A stretch of DNA of 64,000 bases from Pseudomonadota bacterium (GCA_021848725.1 JAJZTS010000006.1:1-64000), one strand, 5' to 3'. Counted from the first letter of the stretch, positions 44,391 through 54,044 are shown. A program made the numbers and translations. The notes: a model not told the origin generated them from the letters alone.

Positions 44391-45534
44391 TGAACTCGCC
44401 CGGGCCCTGGCCGAACTCGACGGCCAGGGCCTCAAGCGCCGCCGCCGCAGCGTGGACAGCCCGCCGGGGGCGCGGGTGCGGGTCGACGGCCGCGACTACC
44501 TCTCCTTTTGCAGCAACGACTATCTCGGCCTGGCCAATCACCCGGCGCTGATCGCCGCGGCGCAATCGGCCGCAGCCGAGGCCGGGGTCGGCGCCGGCTC
44601 GGCCCACCTGGTCGCCGGCCATCACCGCCGGCATGACAAGTTGGAACAGGCGCTGGCCGCCTTCGTCGGCCTGCCGGCGGCCCTGCTGTTTTCCACCGGC
44701 TACATGGCCAACATCGGTGTGGTCACCGCCCTGGTCGGGCGCGGCGACGCGGTGTTCGGCGACAAGTTGAATCACGCCTCGCTGGTCGATGCCTGTCTGC
44801 TGTCGCGGGCGGAGCTGACCCGCTATCCGCACGGCGATCTGGCATTTCTCGAGGCCAAACTCCAGGCCTGCGGCGCGAAAAACAAACTGGTGGCGACCGA
44901 TGCGGTGTTCAGCATGGACGGCGACCTCGCGCCATTGCCGGCGCTGCTTGCGCTGTGCGAGCGCTACGACGCCTGGCTGTTGGTCGACGACGCCCATGGC
45001 TTCGGTGTGCTCGGCGCGCAGGGCCAGGGCAGCCTGAATCAGTTCAATCTGCGCTCGGACCGCATCGTCTATATGGCGACCCTGGGCAAGGCGGCCGGCG
45101 TGTTCGGCGCCTTCGTCGCCGGCCACTCGACGCTGATCGACTGGCTGGTGAACAAGGCGCGCACCTATGTCTACACCACCGCGACACCGCCCATGCTGGC
45201 CGCGGCGCTGTCGGCCAGCCTGCAGCAGATCGCGGCCGACGATTGGCGGCGCGCGCGGCTTAAGGAACTGGTCGCGCAACTCAAGGCCGGCCTGGCCGGT
45301 CTGCCCTGGTCGTTGCTGGATTCGGCAACGCCGATCCAGCCGCTGCTGGTCGGCGCCAATCAGGCCGCGCTGCGCCTGGCCGAGGCCCTGCGCGAGCGCG
45401 GCATCCTGATCCCGGCGATCCGGCCGCCGACCGTGCCGCAGGGCACGGCGCGGCTGCGCATCTCGCTGTCGGCCGCGCACGCGCCGGCCGATGTCGAACA
45501 GTTGCTCGGTACCTTGCGGGAGTTGGCCGGATGA
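44383..45534 (+). CDS. bioF: 8-amino-7-oxononanoate synthase BioF
   Basis: A 383-residue PLP enzyme condensing pimeloyl-ACP with alanine. Motifs: [45 protein letters not shown], and the PLP Lys in [15 protein letters not shown]. The start was set at the internal MIDELAR rather than an upstream ATG that would overlap bioB more. Confidence 0.95.
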   Translation: MIDELARALAELDGQGLKRRRRSVDSPPGARVRVDGRDYLSFCSNDYLGLANHPALIAAAQSAAAEAGVGAGSAHLVAGHHRRHDKLEQALAAFVGLPAALLFSTGYMANIGVVTALVGRGDAVFGDKLNHASLVDACLLSRAELTRYPHGDLAFLEAKLQACGAKNKLVATDAVFSMDGDLAPLPALLALCERYDAWLLVDDAHGFGVLGAQGQGSLNQFNLRSDRIVYMATLGKAAGVFGAFVAGHSTLIDWLVNKARTYVYTTATPPMLAAALSASLQQIAADDWRRARLKELVAQLKAGLAGLPWSLLDSATPIQPLLVGANQAALRLAEALRERGILIPAIRPPTVPQGTARLRISLSAAHAPADVEQLLGTLRELAG

Positions 45535-46340
45535 CCCAGCTCACCCTGTTGCACGGCTGGGGCCTGCATGGCGGCATTTGGGCGGCGCTGCGCGCGGCCC
45601 TGCCGGAACAGGCAATGCATGCCCCCGACCTGCCCGGTTACGGCGGTAGCGCCCGCGTGGCGCCGTACACCGCCGAGGCCCTGGCCGATGCCATCGCGCC
45701 CGGTCTGCCCGAGGCCGGGCTGCTGCTCGGTTGGTCGATGGGCGGCATGGTGGCGCTGGCCCTGGCGGCGCGCCATCCGGACAAGGTCAAGGCCCTGGTG
45801 TTGGTTGCGACCACGCCGGCCTATGTCAATCGCACCGGTTGGGACAAGGGCCTGACCCCGCAGCTGCTGGCCGGCTTCGCCGAGGGCGTGCAGACCGATT
45901 ACCGCGCGACCCTGCTGCGTTTTCTGTCCTTGCAAGCGCGCGGCGGCGATGCGGCGCGCGAGGTGATCGGCCGCTTGCGCGAGACGGTGTTCGCCCGCGC
46001 CGAGCCGGATGCCACCGTGCTGGCCGATGGCCTGGAGTTGTTGCGCGCGGTCGATCTGCGCGAGCAGGCGAAACAGGTGCAGGCACCGACCCTGCTGTTG
46101 CACGGCGGCTACGACGGTCTGTGCCTGCCCGCAGCGGCCGAGTGGCTGGCGGATGCCTTGCCCAATGCCCGGCTGGCGCTGCAGGCCAAGGCGGCGCACG
46201 CGCCGTTCCTGTCGCATCCGGAGTGGTTCGTCGAAGAGCTGAAAGGGTTCTTGCATGAGCACGGTGAGAGTAATTCGCGCAGCGAAGCCGCGCCCCTCTC
46301 CCCCATCGGGGGAGAGTTGGGAGAGAGGGAGCGGTCATGA
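45531..46340 (+). CDS. bioH: Pimeloyl-ACP methyl ester carboxylesterase BioH
   Basis: A 269-residue alpha/beta hydrolase that removes the methyl group from pimeloyl-ACP methyl ester. LLHGWGLHGGIW, nucleophile elbow GWSMGGMV (S69), and a C-terminal catalytic His in AKAAHAPFLSHPE. The last ~24 residues (ESNSRSEAAPLSPIGGELGERERS) are encoded by a palindromic repeat inserted at 46286-46336, so the natural end is probably near residue 245. Confidence 0.93.
   Translation: MTQLTLLHGWGLHGGIWAALRAALPEQAMHAPDLPGYGGSARVAPYTAEALADAIAPGLPEAGLLLGWSMGGMVALALAARHPDKVKALVLVATTPAYVNRTGWDKGLTPQLLAGFAEGVQTDYRATLLRFLSLQARGGDAAREVIGRLRETVFARAEPDATVLADGLELLRAVDLREQAKQVQAPTLLLHGGYDGLCLPAAAEWLADALPNARLALQAKAAHAPFLSHPEWFVEELKGFLHEHGESNSRSEAAPLSPIGGELGERERS
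46296..46333. repeat. Palindromic repeat inside the bioH 3' end
   Basis: CTCTCCCCC (46296-46304) and GGGGGAGAG (46308-46316) form a hairpin, followed by GGGAGAGAGGG. It resembles the element at 35085-35193 and is translated as the BioH tail. Confidence 0.7.
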
Positions 46341-47239
46341 ATATGACCGTTAAGCGCGCCATCCGCCGGTCCTTCGAGCGCGCCGCGGCGACCTACGCGG
46401 CGGCGGCCAGCTTGCAGAAGGAGGTGGCCCGCCGCTTGGACGAGCACCTGGACGAGATGAAGATCCAGCCGGCGCGCATCCTCGATGCCGGCTGCGGGCC
46501 GGGCATCGGTTTCGACCACCTGCGCGCGCGCTATCCGCAGGCCGAGCTGATCGGCCTCGATCTCGCCCTTGCCATGCTGCAACAGGCGCGCGGCCACGCG
46601 GTGCCGCCCAGCCTGTTCGGCCGGCTGGCCAAGCTGTGGCAGTCGGTGCCGGAGGTGCGCTATGTCTGTGGCGACATCGAGGCTTTGCCCTTGGCCAAGG
46701 ACAGTGTGGACCTGGTCTGGTCCAACCTGGCCTTGCAGTGGGCGACCGACCTGCCCGCGGCCTTGCGCCAGTTGCAGCGCGTCTTGCGGCCGGAGGGCCT
46801 ACTGCTGTTCAGCAGCTTCGGGCCCGATACCTTGAAGGAGTTGCGTCAGGCCTTCGCCGGCCTCGATGGCTACGGCCACGTCAACCGCTTCATCGACATG
46901 CACGATGTCGGCGACATGCTGGTGCATGCCGGTTTCGCCCAGCCGGTGATGGAGATGGAGCTGATCACCGTCACTTACCCGGACCTGAAAAGCGTGCTGC
47001 GCGAGTTGAAGGAGATCGGCGCCCATACCGTGGTCGAGGGCGGCCGCGGCGGCCTGATGGGCCGGCGCGAGTGGCAACAACTGAGCGAGAACTATGAACG
47101 CTGCCGTAGCGAAGGCCGGCTACCGGCGACCTTCGAGGTGATCTACGGCCATGCCTGGGCCGGGCGCAAAGACAGGCTGGAAGATGGCCGGCAGGTGATC
47201 GAGTTCCAGATTCAACAGCGGAAAGCGGGGCTGCGCTGA
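46337..47239 (+). CDS. bioC: Malonyl-ACP O-methyltransferase BioC
   Basis: A 300-residue SAM methyltransferase that starts biotin synthesis by methylating malonyl-ACP. Motif I is RILDAGCGPGIGFDHL, then AELIGLDLALAMLQQAR, and the WSNLALQWATDLPAALRQLQRVLRPEGLLLFSSFGPDTLKELRQAF stretch typical of BioC. An ATG at 46343 is an alternative start. Overlaps bioH by 4 bases. Confidence 0.94.
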   Translation: MNMTVKRAIRRSFERAAATYAAAASLQKEVARRLDEHLDEMKIQPARILDAGCGPGIGFDHLRARYPQAELIGLDLALAMLQQARGHAVPPSLFGRLAKLWQSVPEVRYVCGDIEALPLAKDSVDLVWSNLALQWATDLPAALRQLQRVLRPEGLLLFSSFGPDTLKELRQAFAGLDGYGHVNRFIDMHDVGDMLVHAGFAQPVMEMELITVTYPDLKSVLRELKEIGAHTVVEGGRGGLMGRREWQQLSENYERCRSEGRLPATFEVIYGHAWAGRKDRLEDGRQVIEFQIQQRKAGLR

Positions 47240-47928
47240 TGCCGGGCATCTTTATCACCGGCACCGATACCGGCGTGGGCAAGACCCTGGTCGCGGCGGC
47301 CTTGCTCGAAGGCCTGAAGGCTCGAGGCGTACAGGCGGTGGGGATGAAGCCGGTGGCGGCGGGCTGCACGCAGGTGGACGGCAGGTGGCTCAACGAGGAC
47401 GTCGCGCTGTTGCAGGCGGCGTCGGCGCTGTCGGCGCCCTTGGAATGGATCAATCCCTATTTGCTGCAGGCGCCGATGGCGCCGCAGATCGCGGCCGAAC
47501 GGGAGGGGCGGCGGATCGAATTGGCGCCGATCGTCGCCGCCTATCGCGGATTGGAGCGGTTGGCGGAGCTGGTGGTGGTGGAGGGCGTGGGCGGCTTTCG
47601 GGTGCCGCTGAACGCGCGGGAAGATACCGCCGATCTGGCCGCGGCCTTGGGCTTGCCGGTGATTTTGGTGGTGGGTATGCGCCTAGGCTGCCTCAACCAT
47701 GCCTTGCTGACGGCCGAGGCCATCGTGGCGCGCGGCTTGAACTTGATGGCTTGGGTCGCCAACCAAATCGACCCGGCCATGCCAGGTTTTGCCGAAAACC
47801 GGCAAGCCTTGTCGGACAGACTCAAGATTCCTTGCCTGGGCACGGTGCTTTGGATGCCCAATTCAGGTGCACAGGCGTTCGCAAAAGACCTTGATCTAGA
47901 AGTGGTATTGGCTTCTGTCGCGGCTTAG
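47239..47928 (+). CDS. bioD: Dethiobiotin synthetase BioD
   Basis: A 229-residue ATP-dependent enzyme making the ureido ring. P-loop GTDTGVGKT (8-16), VVVEGVGGFRVPL and VANQIDPAMPGF are present. Last gene of the operon; it starts in the bioC stop codon. bioA is not in this cluster and must be elsewhere. Confidence 0.94.
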   Translation: MPGIFITGTDTGVGKTLVAAALLEGLKARGVQAVGMKPVAAGCTQVDGRWLNEDVALLQAASALSAPLEWINPYLLQAPMAPQIAAEREGRRIELAPIVAAYRGLERLAELVVVEGVGGFRVPLNAREDTADLAAALGLPVILVVGMRLGCLNHALLTAEAIVARGLNLMAWVANQIDPAMPGFAENRQALSDRLKIPCLGTVLWMPNSGAQAFAKDLDLEVVLASVAA

Positions 47929-47970
47929 AAAGGCGAATAAGCGGTCTTTTTATTGCACAAAAAACAAGCG

Positions 47971-48058
47971 TCTAGAAGGAATATACCTTGTCTAGATATT
48001 GCGTACGGGGTACTTTGCGGCCGCGACGTTTTGTCGCAGACGCCTAAAGATTTCTAGA
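47971..48058. promoter_or_regulatory. Cox operon upstream region with three TCTAGA sites
   Basis: TCTAGA occurs at 47971, 47991 and 48053. The first two bracket AGGAATATACCT, giving a near-symmetric dyad. A possible promoter is TTGTCT (47988-47993), 17 bases, TACTTT (48011-48016). A small GCGAC/GTCGC hairpin lies at 48023-48037. Confidence 0.4.
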
Positions 48059-48098
48059 GACACCCGCTCGCGTCGTTTTGTTTAATTGGAGGATGACT

Positions 48099-49220
48099 AT
48101 GGGACATCGACGCCCGTTGCCCGTCGTGCTCGCCACTTTGCTGGCAGGCTTGGCCTTTCCGGCCCTGGCCGACTATCAATTGAATTTCCCCCCGCCCAAG
48201 ACCGGGCTGGCGCAACAGATCTATGACCTGAACGTCCTGGTCATGTGGATCTGCGTCGGCATCTTTATCGTGGTCTTCGGCGCGATGTTCTATGCCATCT
48301 GGAAGCACCGTAAGTCGGTCGGCCACAAGGCCGAGCAGTTCCACGAGAGCACCACGGTCGAGATCATCTGGACCACGATCCCGTTTCTGATCCTGGTCGG
48401 CATGGCCTGGCCGGCGACCAAGCTCATCATCGAGCAGAAAGACACCAGCAACCCGGATGTCACCGTCAAGATCACCGGTTATCAATGGAAGTGGGAATAC
48501 GATTACCTGCAAGACGGCGTGAAATTCATGAGCGTGCTGTCCACCCCGCGCGACCAGATCGAGAACAAGGCCGCCAAGGGCGCCAACTATCTGCTCGAGG
48601 TCGACGAGCCCATGGTGGTGCCGGTCGGCAAGAAGGTGCGTATGCTGTTCACCGCCAACGACGTGATCCACGCCTGGTGGGTGCCGGCCTTGGGTATCAA
48701 GCAGGACGCAATCCCCGGTTTCATCCGCGATGCCTGGTTCACTGCGAACGAAGTGGGCACTTACCGCGGCCAGTGCGCCGAGCTGTGCGGCAAGGACCAT
48801 GGCTTCATGCCCATCGTGGTCGAAGTAAAATCCGAGGCGGACTACAAGGCCTGGCTGGAAGCCAAGAAGGCCAAGGCGGTTGCGGCCGCAGCCGATGCCG
48901 GCAAGGTCTTCGGCAAGGACGAGCTGATGGCGCGCGGCGCGACGGTCTACAACGCCAACTGCGCCTCTTGCCATATGCCTAACGGTGCAGGTATCCCGGG
49001 CGCATTCCCGGCCATTACCGGCTCCAAGATTGCGACCGGCGCCAAGGAAGGCCATATCGCGATGGCGCTGAACGGCAAGCCGGGCACGGCGATGCCGGCC
49101 TTCGGCCCGCAACTGAACGATGCCGATATCGCGGCGGTGGTGACCTACCAACGTAACGGCCTGGGCAACAGTACGGGCGACCTGGTACAGCCGGCCGACG
49201 TCAAGGCCTTGCGCAAGTAA
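48099..49220 (+). CDS. coxB: Cytochrome c oxidase subunit II (CoxB) with C-terminal cytochrome c domain
   Basis: A 373-residue subunit: signal (~1-24), two membrane helices (~43-67, ~88-110), and a periplasmic CuA domain with ligands H191, C226, E228, C230, H234 and M237. A class I cytochrome c domain follows (CASCH, C288/C291/H292; M332 probable). It accepts electrons from cytochrome c. ATG 48099 fits the GGAGG site at 6 bases; the earlier ATG does not. Confidence 0.95.
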   Translation: MGHRRPLPVVLATLLAGLAFPALADYQLNFPPPKTGLAQQIYDLNVLVMWICVGIFIVVFGAMFYAIWKHRKSVGHKAEQFHESTTVEIIWTTIPFLILVGMAWPATKLIIEQKDTSNPDVTVKITGYQWKWEYDYLQDGVKFMSVLSTPRDQIENKAAKGANYLLEVDEPMVVPVGKKVRMLFTANDVIHAWWVPALGIKQDAIPGFIRDAWFTANEVGTYRGQCAELCGKDHGFMPIVVEVKSEADYKAWLEAKKAKAVAAAADAGKVFGKDELMARGATVYNANCASCHMPNGAGIPGAFPAITGSKIATGAKEGHIAMALNGKPGTAMPAFGPQLNDADIAAVVTYQRNGLGNSTGDLVQPADVKALRK

Positions 49221-49237
49221 TTTAAGGAGACGAATCC

Positions 49238-50806
49238 ATGGAAGCACATGCTATGGAACATGGTCACGGCGCACCGAAAGGCATCACGCGCTGGTTGACC
49301 ACGACCAACCACAAAGACATCGGCACCATGTACCTGTGGTTCGCCGGTGCGATGTTCCTGTTCGCCGGCCTGATGGCGATGGGTATCCGGGCTGAGCTGT
49401 TCCAGCCTGGCATGCAGATCATGAGCCCGGAGTTCTTCAACCAGCTCACTACGCTGCATGGCCTGATCATGGTGTTCGGCGCGATCATGCCGGCCATGGC
49501 GGGGTTCGCCAACTGGCAGATCCCACTGATGATCGGCGCGCCCGACATGGCCTTCCCGCGCATGAATAACTGGAGCTTCTGGATCCTGCCGGCGGCGGCG
49601 ATCCTGCTGGTGCTCTCGATGTTCGTGCCGGGCGGCGCCGTGGCCACCGGTTGGACGCTGTATCCGCCGCTGTATATCCAGGGTGGCATCAGCTACGACT
49701 TGACCATCTTCGCGGTGCACATCCTGGGCGCCTCGTCGATCATGGCCTCGCTCAACATCATCACCACCATCCTCAACATGCGTGCCCCCGGCATGACCAT
49801 GATGAAGATGCCGCTGTTCGTCTGGACCTGGCTGATCACCGCCTTCCTGCTGATCGCGGTGATGCCGGTGCTGGCTGGTGCGGTGACCATGCTGCTGACC
49901 GACCGCAACTTCGGCACCCACTTCTTCGACGCCGCCGGCGGCGGCGACCCGGTGTTGTTCCAGCACGTGTTCTGGTTCTTCGGCCACCCCGAGGTGTACA
50001 TCCTGATCCTGCCGGCGTTCGGCCTGGTCTCGACCGTGATCCCGACCTTCGCGCGCAAGCCGCTGTTCGGCTATTCCTCGATGGTCTATGCCACCGCGTC
50101 GATCGCGATCCTGTCCTTCCTGGTTTGGGCCCACCACATGTTCACCGTGGGTATGCCGACGGCCGGCCAGTTGTACTTCATGTACGCGACCATGTTGATC
50201 GCGGTGCCGACCGGGGTGAAGGTATTCAACTGGGTGGCCACGATGTGGAAGGGCAGCCTGACCTTCGAAACCCCGATGCTGTTCGCCATCGGCTTCGTCA
50301 GCATGTTCACCATCGGCGGCTTCACCGGCCTGGTGCTGGCCATGGCGCCGATCGACATCCAAATGCAGGATACCTACTACGTGGTGGCGCACTTCCACTA
50401 TGTGCTGGTCTCGGGCGCGCTGTTCGCGATCTACGCCGGTGTCTATTACTGGCTGCCGAAGTGGACCGGCCACATGTACAACGAGACCCTCGGCAAGTGG
50501 CATTTCTGGCTGTCGATGATCTCGTTCAACGTGCTCTTCTTCCCGCAGCACTTCCTGGGTATGGCCGGCATGCCGCGCCGGATTCCCGATTACGCGCTGC
50601 AGTTCACCGAGTTCAACCAGATCTCCTCGATCGGCGGCTTCATGTTCGGCGCCAGCCAGATCCTGATGCTGATCGTGATCGTGCAGGCGATCCGCGGCGG
50701 CAAGAAGGCTGAGGCCAAGGTGTGGGAAGGTGCGCAGGGTCTGGAGTGGACCGTGGCTTCGCCGCCGCCTTATCACACCTTCGAGACCGCGCCGGAGGTC
50801 AAGTAA
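49238..50806 (+). CDS. coxA: Cytochrome c oxidase subunit I (CoxA/CtaD)
   Basis: A 522-residue 12-helix subunit. [12 protein letters not shown] start, [20 protein letters not shown] (heme ligand), [20 protein letters not shown] (CuB His, cross-linked Tyr, D-channel Glu), HHMFTVG (CuB His pair), and AHFHYVL. The Glu in GHPEVY marks an A-type oxidase. It reduces O2 and pumps protons. AAGGAG site present. Confidence 0.97.
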   Translation: MEAHAMEHGHGAPKGITRWLTTTNHKDIGTMYLWFAGAMFLFAGLMAMGIRAELFQPGMQIMSPEFFNQLTTLHGLIMVFGAIMPAMAGFANWQIPLMIGAPDMAFPRMNNWSFWILPAAAILLVLSMFVPGGAVATGWTLYPPLYIQGGISYDLTIFAVHILGASSIMASLNIITTILNMRAPGMTMMKMPLFVWTWLITAFLLIAVMPVLAGAVTMLLTDRNFGTHFFDAAGGGDPVLFQHVFWFFGHPEVYILILPAFGLVSTVIPTFARKPLFGYSSMVYATASIAILSFLVWAHHMFTVGMPTAGQLYFMYATMLIAVPTGVKVFNWVATMWKGSLTFETPMLFAIGFVSMFTIGGFTGLVLAMAPIDIQMQDTYYVVAHFHYVLVSGALFAIYAGVYYWLPKWTGHMYNETLGKWHFWLSMISFNVLFFPQHFLGMAGMPRRIPDYALQFTEFNQISSIGGFMFGASQILMLIVIVQAIRGGKKAEAKVWEGAQGLEWTVASPPPYHTFETAPEVK

Positions 50807-50904
50807 TGGATAAGGCCCGCGCCAAGAACATCCGCCTGGCTCTGCTGCTGGCGCTGATCCCCGTGGGCCTGTTCGTCCTGACCTTGCTGGGCTACGTCAA
50901 GTGA
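50806..50904 (+). CDS. Cytochrome oxidase small assembly protein
   Basis: A 32-residue single-span peptide (KARAKNIRLALLLALIPVGLF then a short tail) overlapping the coxA stop by 1 base (TAATG) and the Cox11 start. Too short for usual gene finders, but conserved at this position in betaproteobacterial cox operons. Confidence 0.75.
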   Translation: MDKARAKNIRLALLLALIPVGLFVLTLLGYVK

Positions 50905-51434
50905 CGGTAGCGGCCAATCGCGCCAACCAAGTGCTGTTGCGCCGCCTGTTGCTGGTGTCGGTCGCGATGTTCGGTTTCGGTTACGCCATGGTGCCTTTGT
51001 ACAACGTGCTTTGCGATCTGACCGGTTTGAACCGGGGCGAGGTGCAGGCGCTGGCAAAGAACACCCAGGTGGATTATTCCCGGGTGGTCAATGTGCAGAT
51101 GTTGGCCAATGTCCCGGCGTCCGTGCCGGTGCGCCTGATCGCGCCGAGCAAGCCGATGAATGTGCATCCCGGTGAATTGGCGCAGACGGAGTATGAGGTG
51201 GAAAACCTGAGTGACCACGTGCTGGCCACTCAGTCCATTCCGAGCTACAGCCCGCAACTGGCGGCGAAGTACTTCAAGAAGATCGAGTGCTTCTGCTTCC
51301 GCGAGCAGGTGTTGCAGCCGCATGAAAAGCGCAAGCTACCGGTGCTGTTCGTGTTGGATAAGGATGCGCCCAAGGATCTGACTTGGTTGAGCCTGTCCTA
51401 CACCTTATTCGAGAGCCCGAAGGCGGCGCGCTGA
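50901..51434 (+). CDS. ctaG: Cytochrome c oxidase assembly protein Cox11 (CtaG)
   Basis: A 177-residue protein starting at GTG. One N-terminal membrane helix, then a periplasmic Ig-like domain with the Cu(I) motif ECFCF (C130, C132) near residues 129-133. It delivers CuB copper to subunit I. Confidence 0.94.
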   Translation: MTVAANRANQVLLRRLLLVSVAMFGFGYAMVPLYNVLCDLTGLNRGEVQALAKNTQVDYSRVVNVQMLANVPASVPVRLIAPSKPMNVHPGELAQTEYEVENLSDHVLATQSIPSYSPQLAAKYFKKIECFCFREQVLQPHEKRKLPVLFVLDKDAPKDLTWLSLSYTLFESPKAAR

Positions 51435-51437
51435 GCG

Positions 51438-51611
51438 ATGTTTAGAGTATTTAAAGCGGTTTTCTGGAGCTTCTTCGGTGTGCGCAAGGGGCGCGACCTG
51501 GAGGCCGATGCGGCACACATCAAGCCACAGCATGTGATTTTGGCTGGCTTGTTGGGTGGCGCGATTTTTGTCATTTCGTTGGTTCTGTTGGTTAACTGGA
51601 TCACGCACTGA
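51438..51611 (+). CDS. DUF2970 membrane protein
   Basis: A 57-residue protein: FRVFKAVFWSFFGVRKGRDLEAD then one membrane helix at the C-terminus (VILAGLLGGAIFVISLVLLVNW). The family typically lies between cox11 and coxC in betaproteobacteria, as here. Role unknown, probably oxidase-related. Confidence 0.85.
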   Translation: MFRVFKAVFWSFFGVRKGRDLEADAAHIKPQHVILAGLLGGAIFVISLVLLVNWITH

Positions 51612-51625
51612 AAGGGGGAGAACTT

Positions 51626-52477
51626 ATGAGTGCGCAAAGCCATGGTGGTTACTATCTGCCGGCCCCGTCTTACTGGCCGGTTCTCGGCTCCAGCGCCCTG
51701 CTCGGTCTGACGATCGGCGGCGCGCTGTTCATCCACCACGTCGCCGGTGGCGGCTGGATTCTGCTGCTGGGCTTCGCCTTGCTGGTCTGGATGCTGTTCG
51801 GCTGGTTCGGTCAGGTGATCGGCGAGAGCGAGAAAGGCCTGTTCAATAAGCAGGTCGATGTCGGCTTCCGCTGGAGCATGAGTTGGTTCATCTTCTCCGA
51901 AGTCATGTTCTTCTCGGCCTTCTTCGGCGCGCTCTACTATGTGCGCATGCTGTCGGTGCCGGACTTGGCGGCGGGCGACAACGCCTTGCTGTGGCCCGGT
52001 TACACCGGTGGTTGGCCGACCGGCGGCCCAGGTGCCAAGAGCGCCTTCGAGTCGATGAGCGCTTGGGGTATTCCCGCTTGGAACACCCTGATCTTGTTGA
52101 CCTCGGGGGTGACCGTGACTTGGGCGCACTGGGGCTTGAAGAAGGGTAATCGTGGTCAGTTGATCGCGGGCCTGTTCGCGACAGTGGCCTTGGGTCTGAC
52201 CTTCTTGAGCTTGCAGGCCTATGAGTACCACCACGCCTATACCGAGCTGGGCTTGACCTTGGGCTCCGGCGTGTACGGCTCGACCTTCTTCATGTTGACC
52301 GGTTTCCACGGCTTCCACGTGACCCTGGGTACGATCATGTTGATCGTGATCACGGGCCGCAGCCTGGCCGGCCACTTCAAGCCGGAGAGTCACTTCGCGT
52401 TCGAAGCGGTGTCTTGGTACTGGCACTTCGTGGACGTGGTTTGGCTCGGCCTGTTTATCTTCGTCTATTGGCTGTAA
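51626..52477 (+). CDS. coxC: Cytochrome c oxidase subunit III (CoxC/CtaE)
   Basis: A 283-residue seven-helix subunit with the early SYWPVLGSSALLGLTIGGALF, FIFSEVMFFSAFFGALYY and the closing FHGFHVTLGTIML and WYWHFVDVVWLGLF motifs. It supports structure and proton uptake. A GGGGGAG site is 5-6 bases from the start. Confidence 0.96.
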   Translation: MSAQSHGGYYLPAPSYWPVLGSSALLGLTIGGALFIHHVAGGGWILLLGFALLVWMLFGWFGQVIGESEKGLFNKQVDVGFRWSMSWFIFSEVMFFSAFFGALYYVRMLSVPDLAAGDNALLWPGYTGGWPTGGPGAKSAFESMSAWGIPAWNTLILLTSGVTVTWAHWGLKKGNRGQLIAGLFATVALGLTFLSLQAYEYHHAYTELGLTLGSGVYGSTFFMLTGFHGFHVTLGTIMLIVITGRSLAGHFKPESHFAFEAVSWYWHFVDVVWLGLFIFVYWL

Positions 52478-52486
52478 TCCAGCCGC

Positions 52487-52684
52487 CTACAACCGGCCTG
52501 GCGTGATCAGGCCGGTGTAGGCGCCAACCATGAGCAGCAGGAAAAGCCCGAGCGACAAGCCGATGCGCCAAGTGAGGGCCTTGACTGTCCGGTCGCTGCC
52601 GCCCTTGTCCTTGACCAAGTAAATCAGCGCGCTGGCTAGGCTCAGCACAATGATCAGTAGTCCGGCGATTACGATAATGCGCAT
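52487..52684 (-). CDS. Twin-transmembrane protein (DUF2909)
   Basis: A 65-residue protein with two hydrophobic segments (IIVIAGLLIIVLSLASALIYLV and IGLSLGLFLLLMVGAYTGL). Members sit between coxC and the SURF1 gene on the opposite strand in betaproteobacteria. Role unknown. Confidence 0.82.
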   Translation of the reverse strand: MRIIVIAGLLIIVLSLASALIYLVKDKGGSDRTVKALTWRIGLSLGLFLLLMVGAYTGLITPGRL

Positions 52685-52747
52685 GGCATCACTCTCCTTC
52701 CCTTCGGTTGACCGCTGTGCTGTCGGCATTGCGCGGCGGGCTGTGGC

Positions 52748-53473
52748 ATGAAGCTTCCTGCCCGCATTGTAACGTGGTTGCCGGTCGTGGCCGGGCTGCT
52801 GGTTTGCTTGCTGGCCGTGCTGTTGGCGCAATGGCAGCTGGGGCGGGCCGAGCAGAAACGGGCGCTGCAAGCGCGCTGGGATAGCGGCGAACGCCAAGCG
52901 GCCGAGCCGCTGCGCACGCTGCCTGAGCCGTCGGATGCCTGGTTGTATCGGCGGGTGCGCGCGGTTGGCCAATTTGCCGATGGCTATCAGGTCTACTTGG
53001 ACAATCGCCTGCATCAAGGGCATGCCGGCTTTCATGTCGTGGTGCCGCTGCGCATCGCCGATTCCGGCGCGTCGGTGCTGGTCAATCGCGGCTGGCTGCC
53101 CGGCGATCCCGACCGGCGCAACACGCCCTTTGTCGCGGTGCCCCGAGGCCAGGTGGCGGTGGAAGGCATTTTGGTCCGGGCGCAAATGCGTTATCTGGAA
53201 CTTGGCAACGCCACGGTGCAGGGCATGGTCTGGCAGAACCTCGACCTCAAGCGCTACCGCGAGTTGTACCCGCAGCCCTTGCCGGATTGGCTGATCCTGC
53301 AAACCAATGTCGAGTCCGACAATTTGCTGCGCGATTGGCCTAAGCCGGATACCGGCGTCGACAAGCACATCAGCTATGCCGGGCAATGGTTTGCGCTGGC
53401 GGCAACCAGTTTGGCGCTGACCTTGATCTATCTTTGGAGACTCTATCGTGGCCGTAAATCGAGCCCGGCTTAA
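52748..53473 (+). CDS. SURF1-family cytochrome oxidase assembly protein
   Basis: A 241-residue protein with membrane helices at both ends (~8-27 and ~211-231) around a periplasmic domain holding LAQWQLGRAEQKRA, LDNRLHQGHAGFHVVVPLRI, VLVNRGWLPGDPDRR and HISYAGQWFALAATSLAL, all SURF1 marks. It helps heme A insertion into CoxA. Overlaps the next gene by 26 bases. Confidence 0.93.
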   Translation: MKLPARIVTWLPVVAGLLVCLLAVLLAQWQLGRAEQKRALQARWDSGERQAAEPLRTLPEPSDAWLYRRVRAVGQFADGYQVYLDNRLHQGHAGFHVVVPLRIADSGASVLVNRGWLPGDPDRRNTPFVAVPRGQVAVEGILVRAQMRYLELGNATVQGMVWQNLDLKRYRELYPQPLPDWLILQTNVESDNLLRDWPKPDTGVDKHISYAGQWFALAATSLALTLIYLWRLYRGRKSSPA

Positions 53474-54008
53474 GCTGTTGCTGATCCTGACGATCTTCGT
53501 GGCGCCCGTGGTGCTGGCGACGCTGGCCTACAAATATTGGCGGCCGCAGCATTTGTCCAACTACGGCGAGTTGATCGAGGCGGTGGCGTTCAAGCCGACG
53601 GCGCTGGTCCAGGCCTCGGGCCAGGCCTTCGATAGCGCGAGCCTGCAAGGCAAATGGTTGTTCGTTCTGGTGCAGGCGGGCGGCTGCGACCGGGCCTGCA
53701 GCGAGAACCTGTATCTGATGCGCCAAGTACGTTTGGCGACAGGGCGCGATCAGGATCGCATCGAGCGACTGGTCATCACGGCCCAGCCCTTGCCTGAGTC
53801 CTTGCTGAAAGCGCATGCGGGGCTGCAACAGGTGCGCTACACGAACGTGAATACCCTGGGCACACCCTTGGCGCAGCCCGATGCCGCCGGCCACATCTAT
53901 CTGGTCGATCCCTTGGGGCGTTTTGTCTTGCGCTATCCACAGCCGGCCGATGGCAGCAAGATGTTGAAGGATGTGCAGCGTTTATTGAAATACTCCCAGA
54001 TTGGCTAA
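53448..54008 (+). CDS. Membrane-anchored thioredoxin-fold protein of the cox cluster
   Basis: A 186-residue protein from GTG: one N-terminal helix (LLLILTIFVAPVVLATLAY) and a thioredoxin-like domain where the usual Cys pair appears as GGCDRACSEN, similar to Sco-type CxxxC. It is a regular neighbour of SURF1 in betaproteobacteria and may assist copper or thiol handling for oxidase. Function unproven. Confidence 0.75.
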   Translation: MAVNRARLKLLLILTIFVAPVVLATLAYKYWRPQHLSNYGELIEAVAFKPTALVQASGQAFDSASLQGKWLFVLVQAGGCDRACSENLYLMRQVRLATGRDQDRIERLVITAQPLPESLLKAHAGLQQVRYTNVNTLGTPLAQPDAAGHIYLVDPLGRFVLRYPQPADGSKMLKDVQRLLKYSQIG

Positions 54009-54044
54009 TAGCGCCCGCATAATGCCAAGCAATCGAGGTTGAAC

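Noticed and set aside
49145-50776. A 543-residue minus-strand open frame over coxA
   Set aside because: Same reason: low-complexity composition opposite a certain gene.
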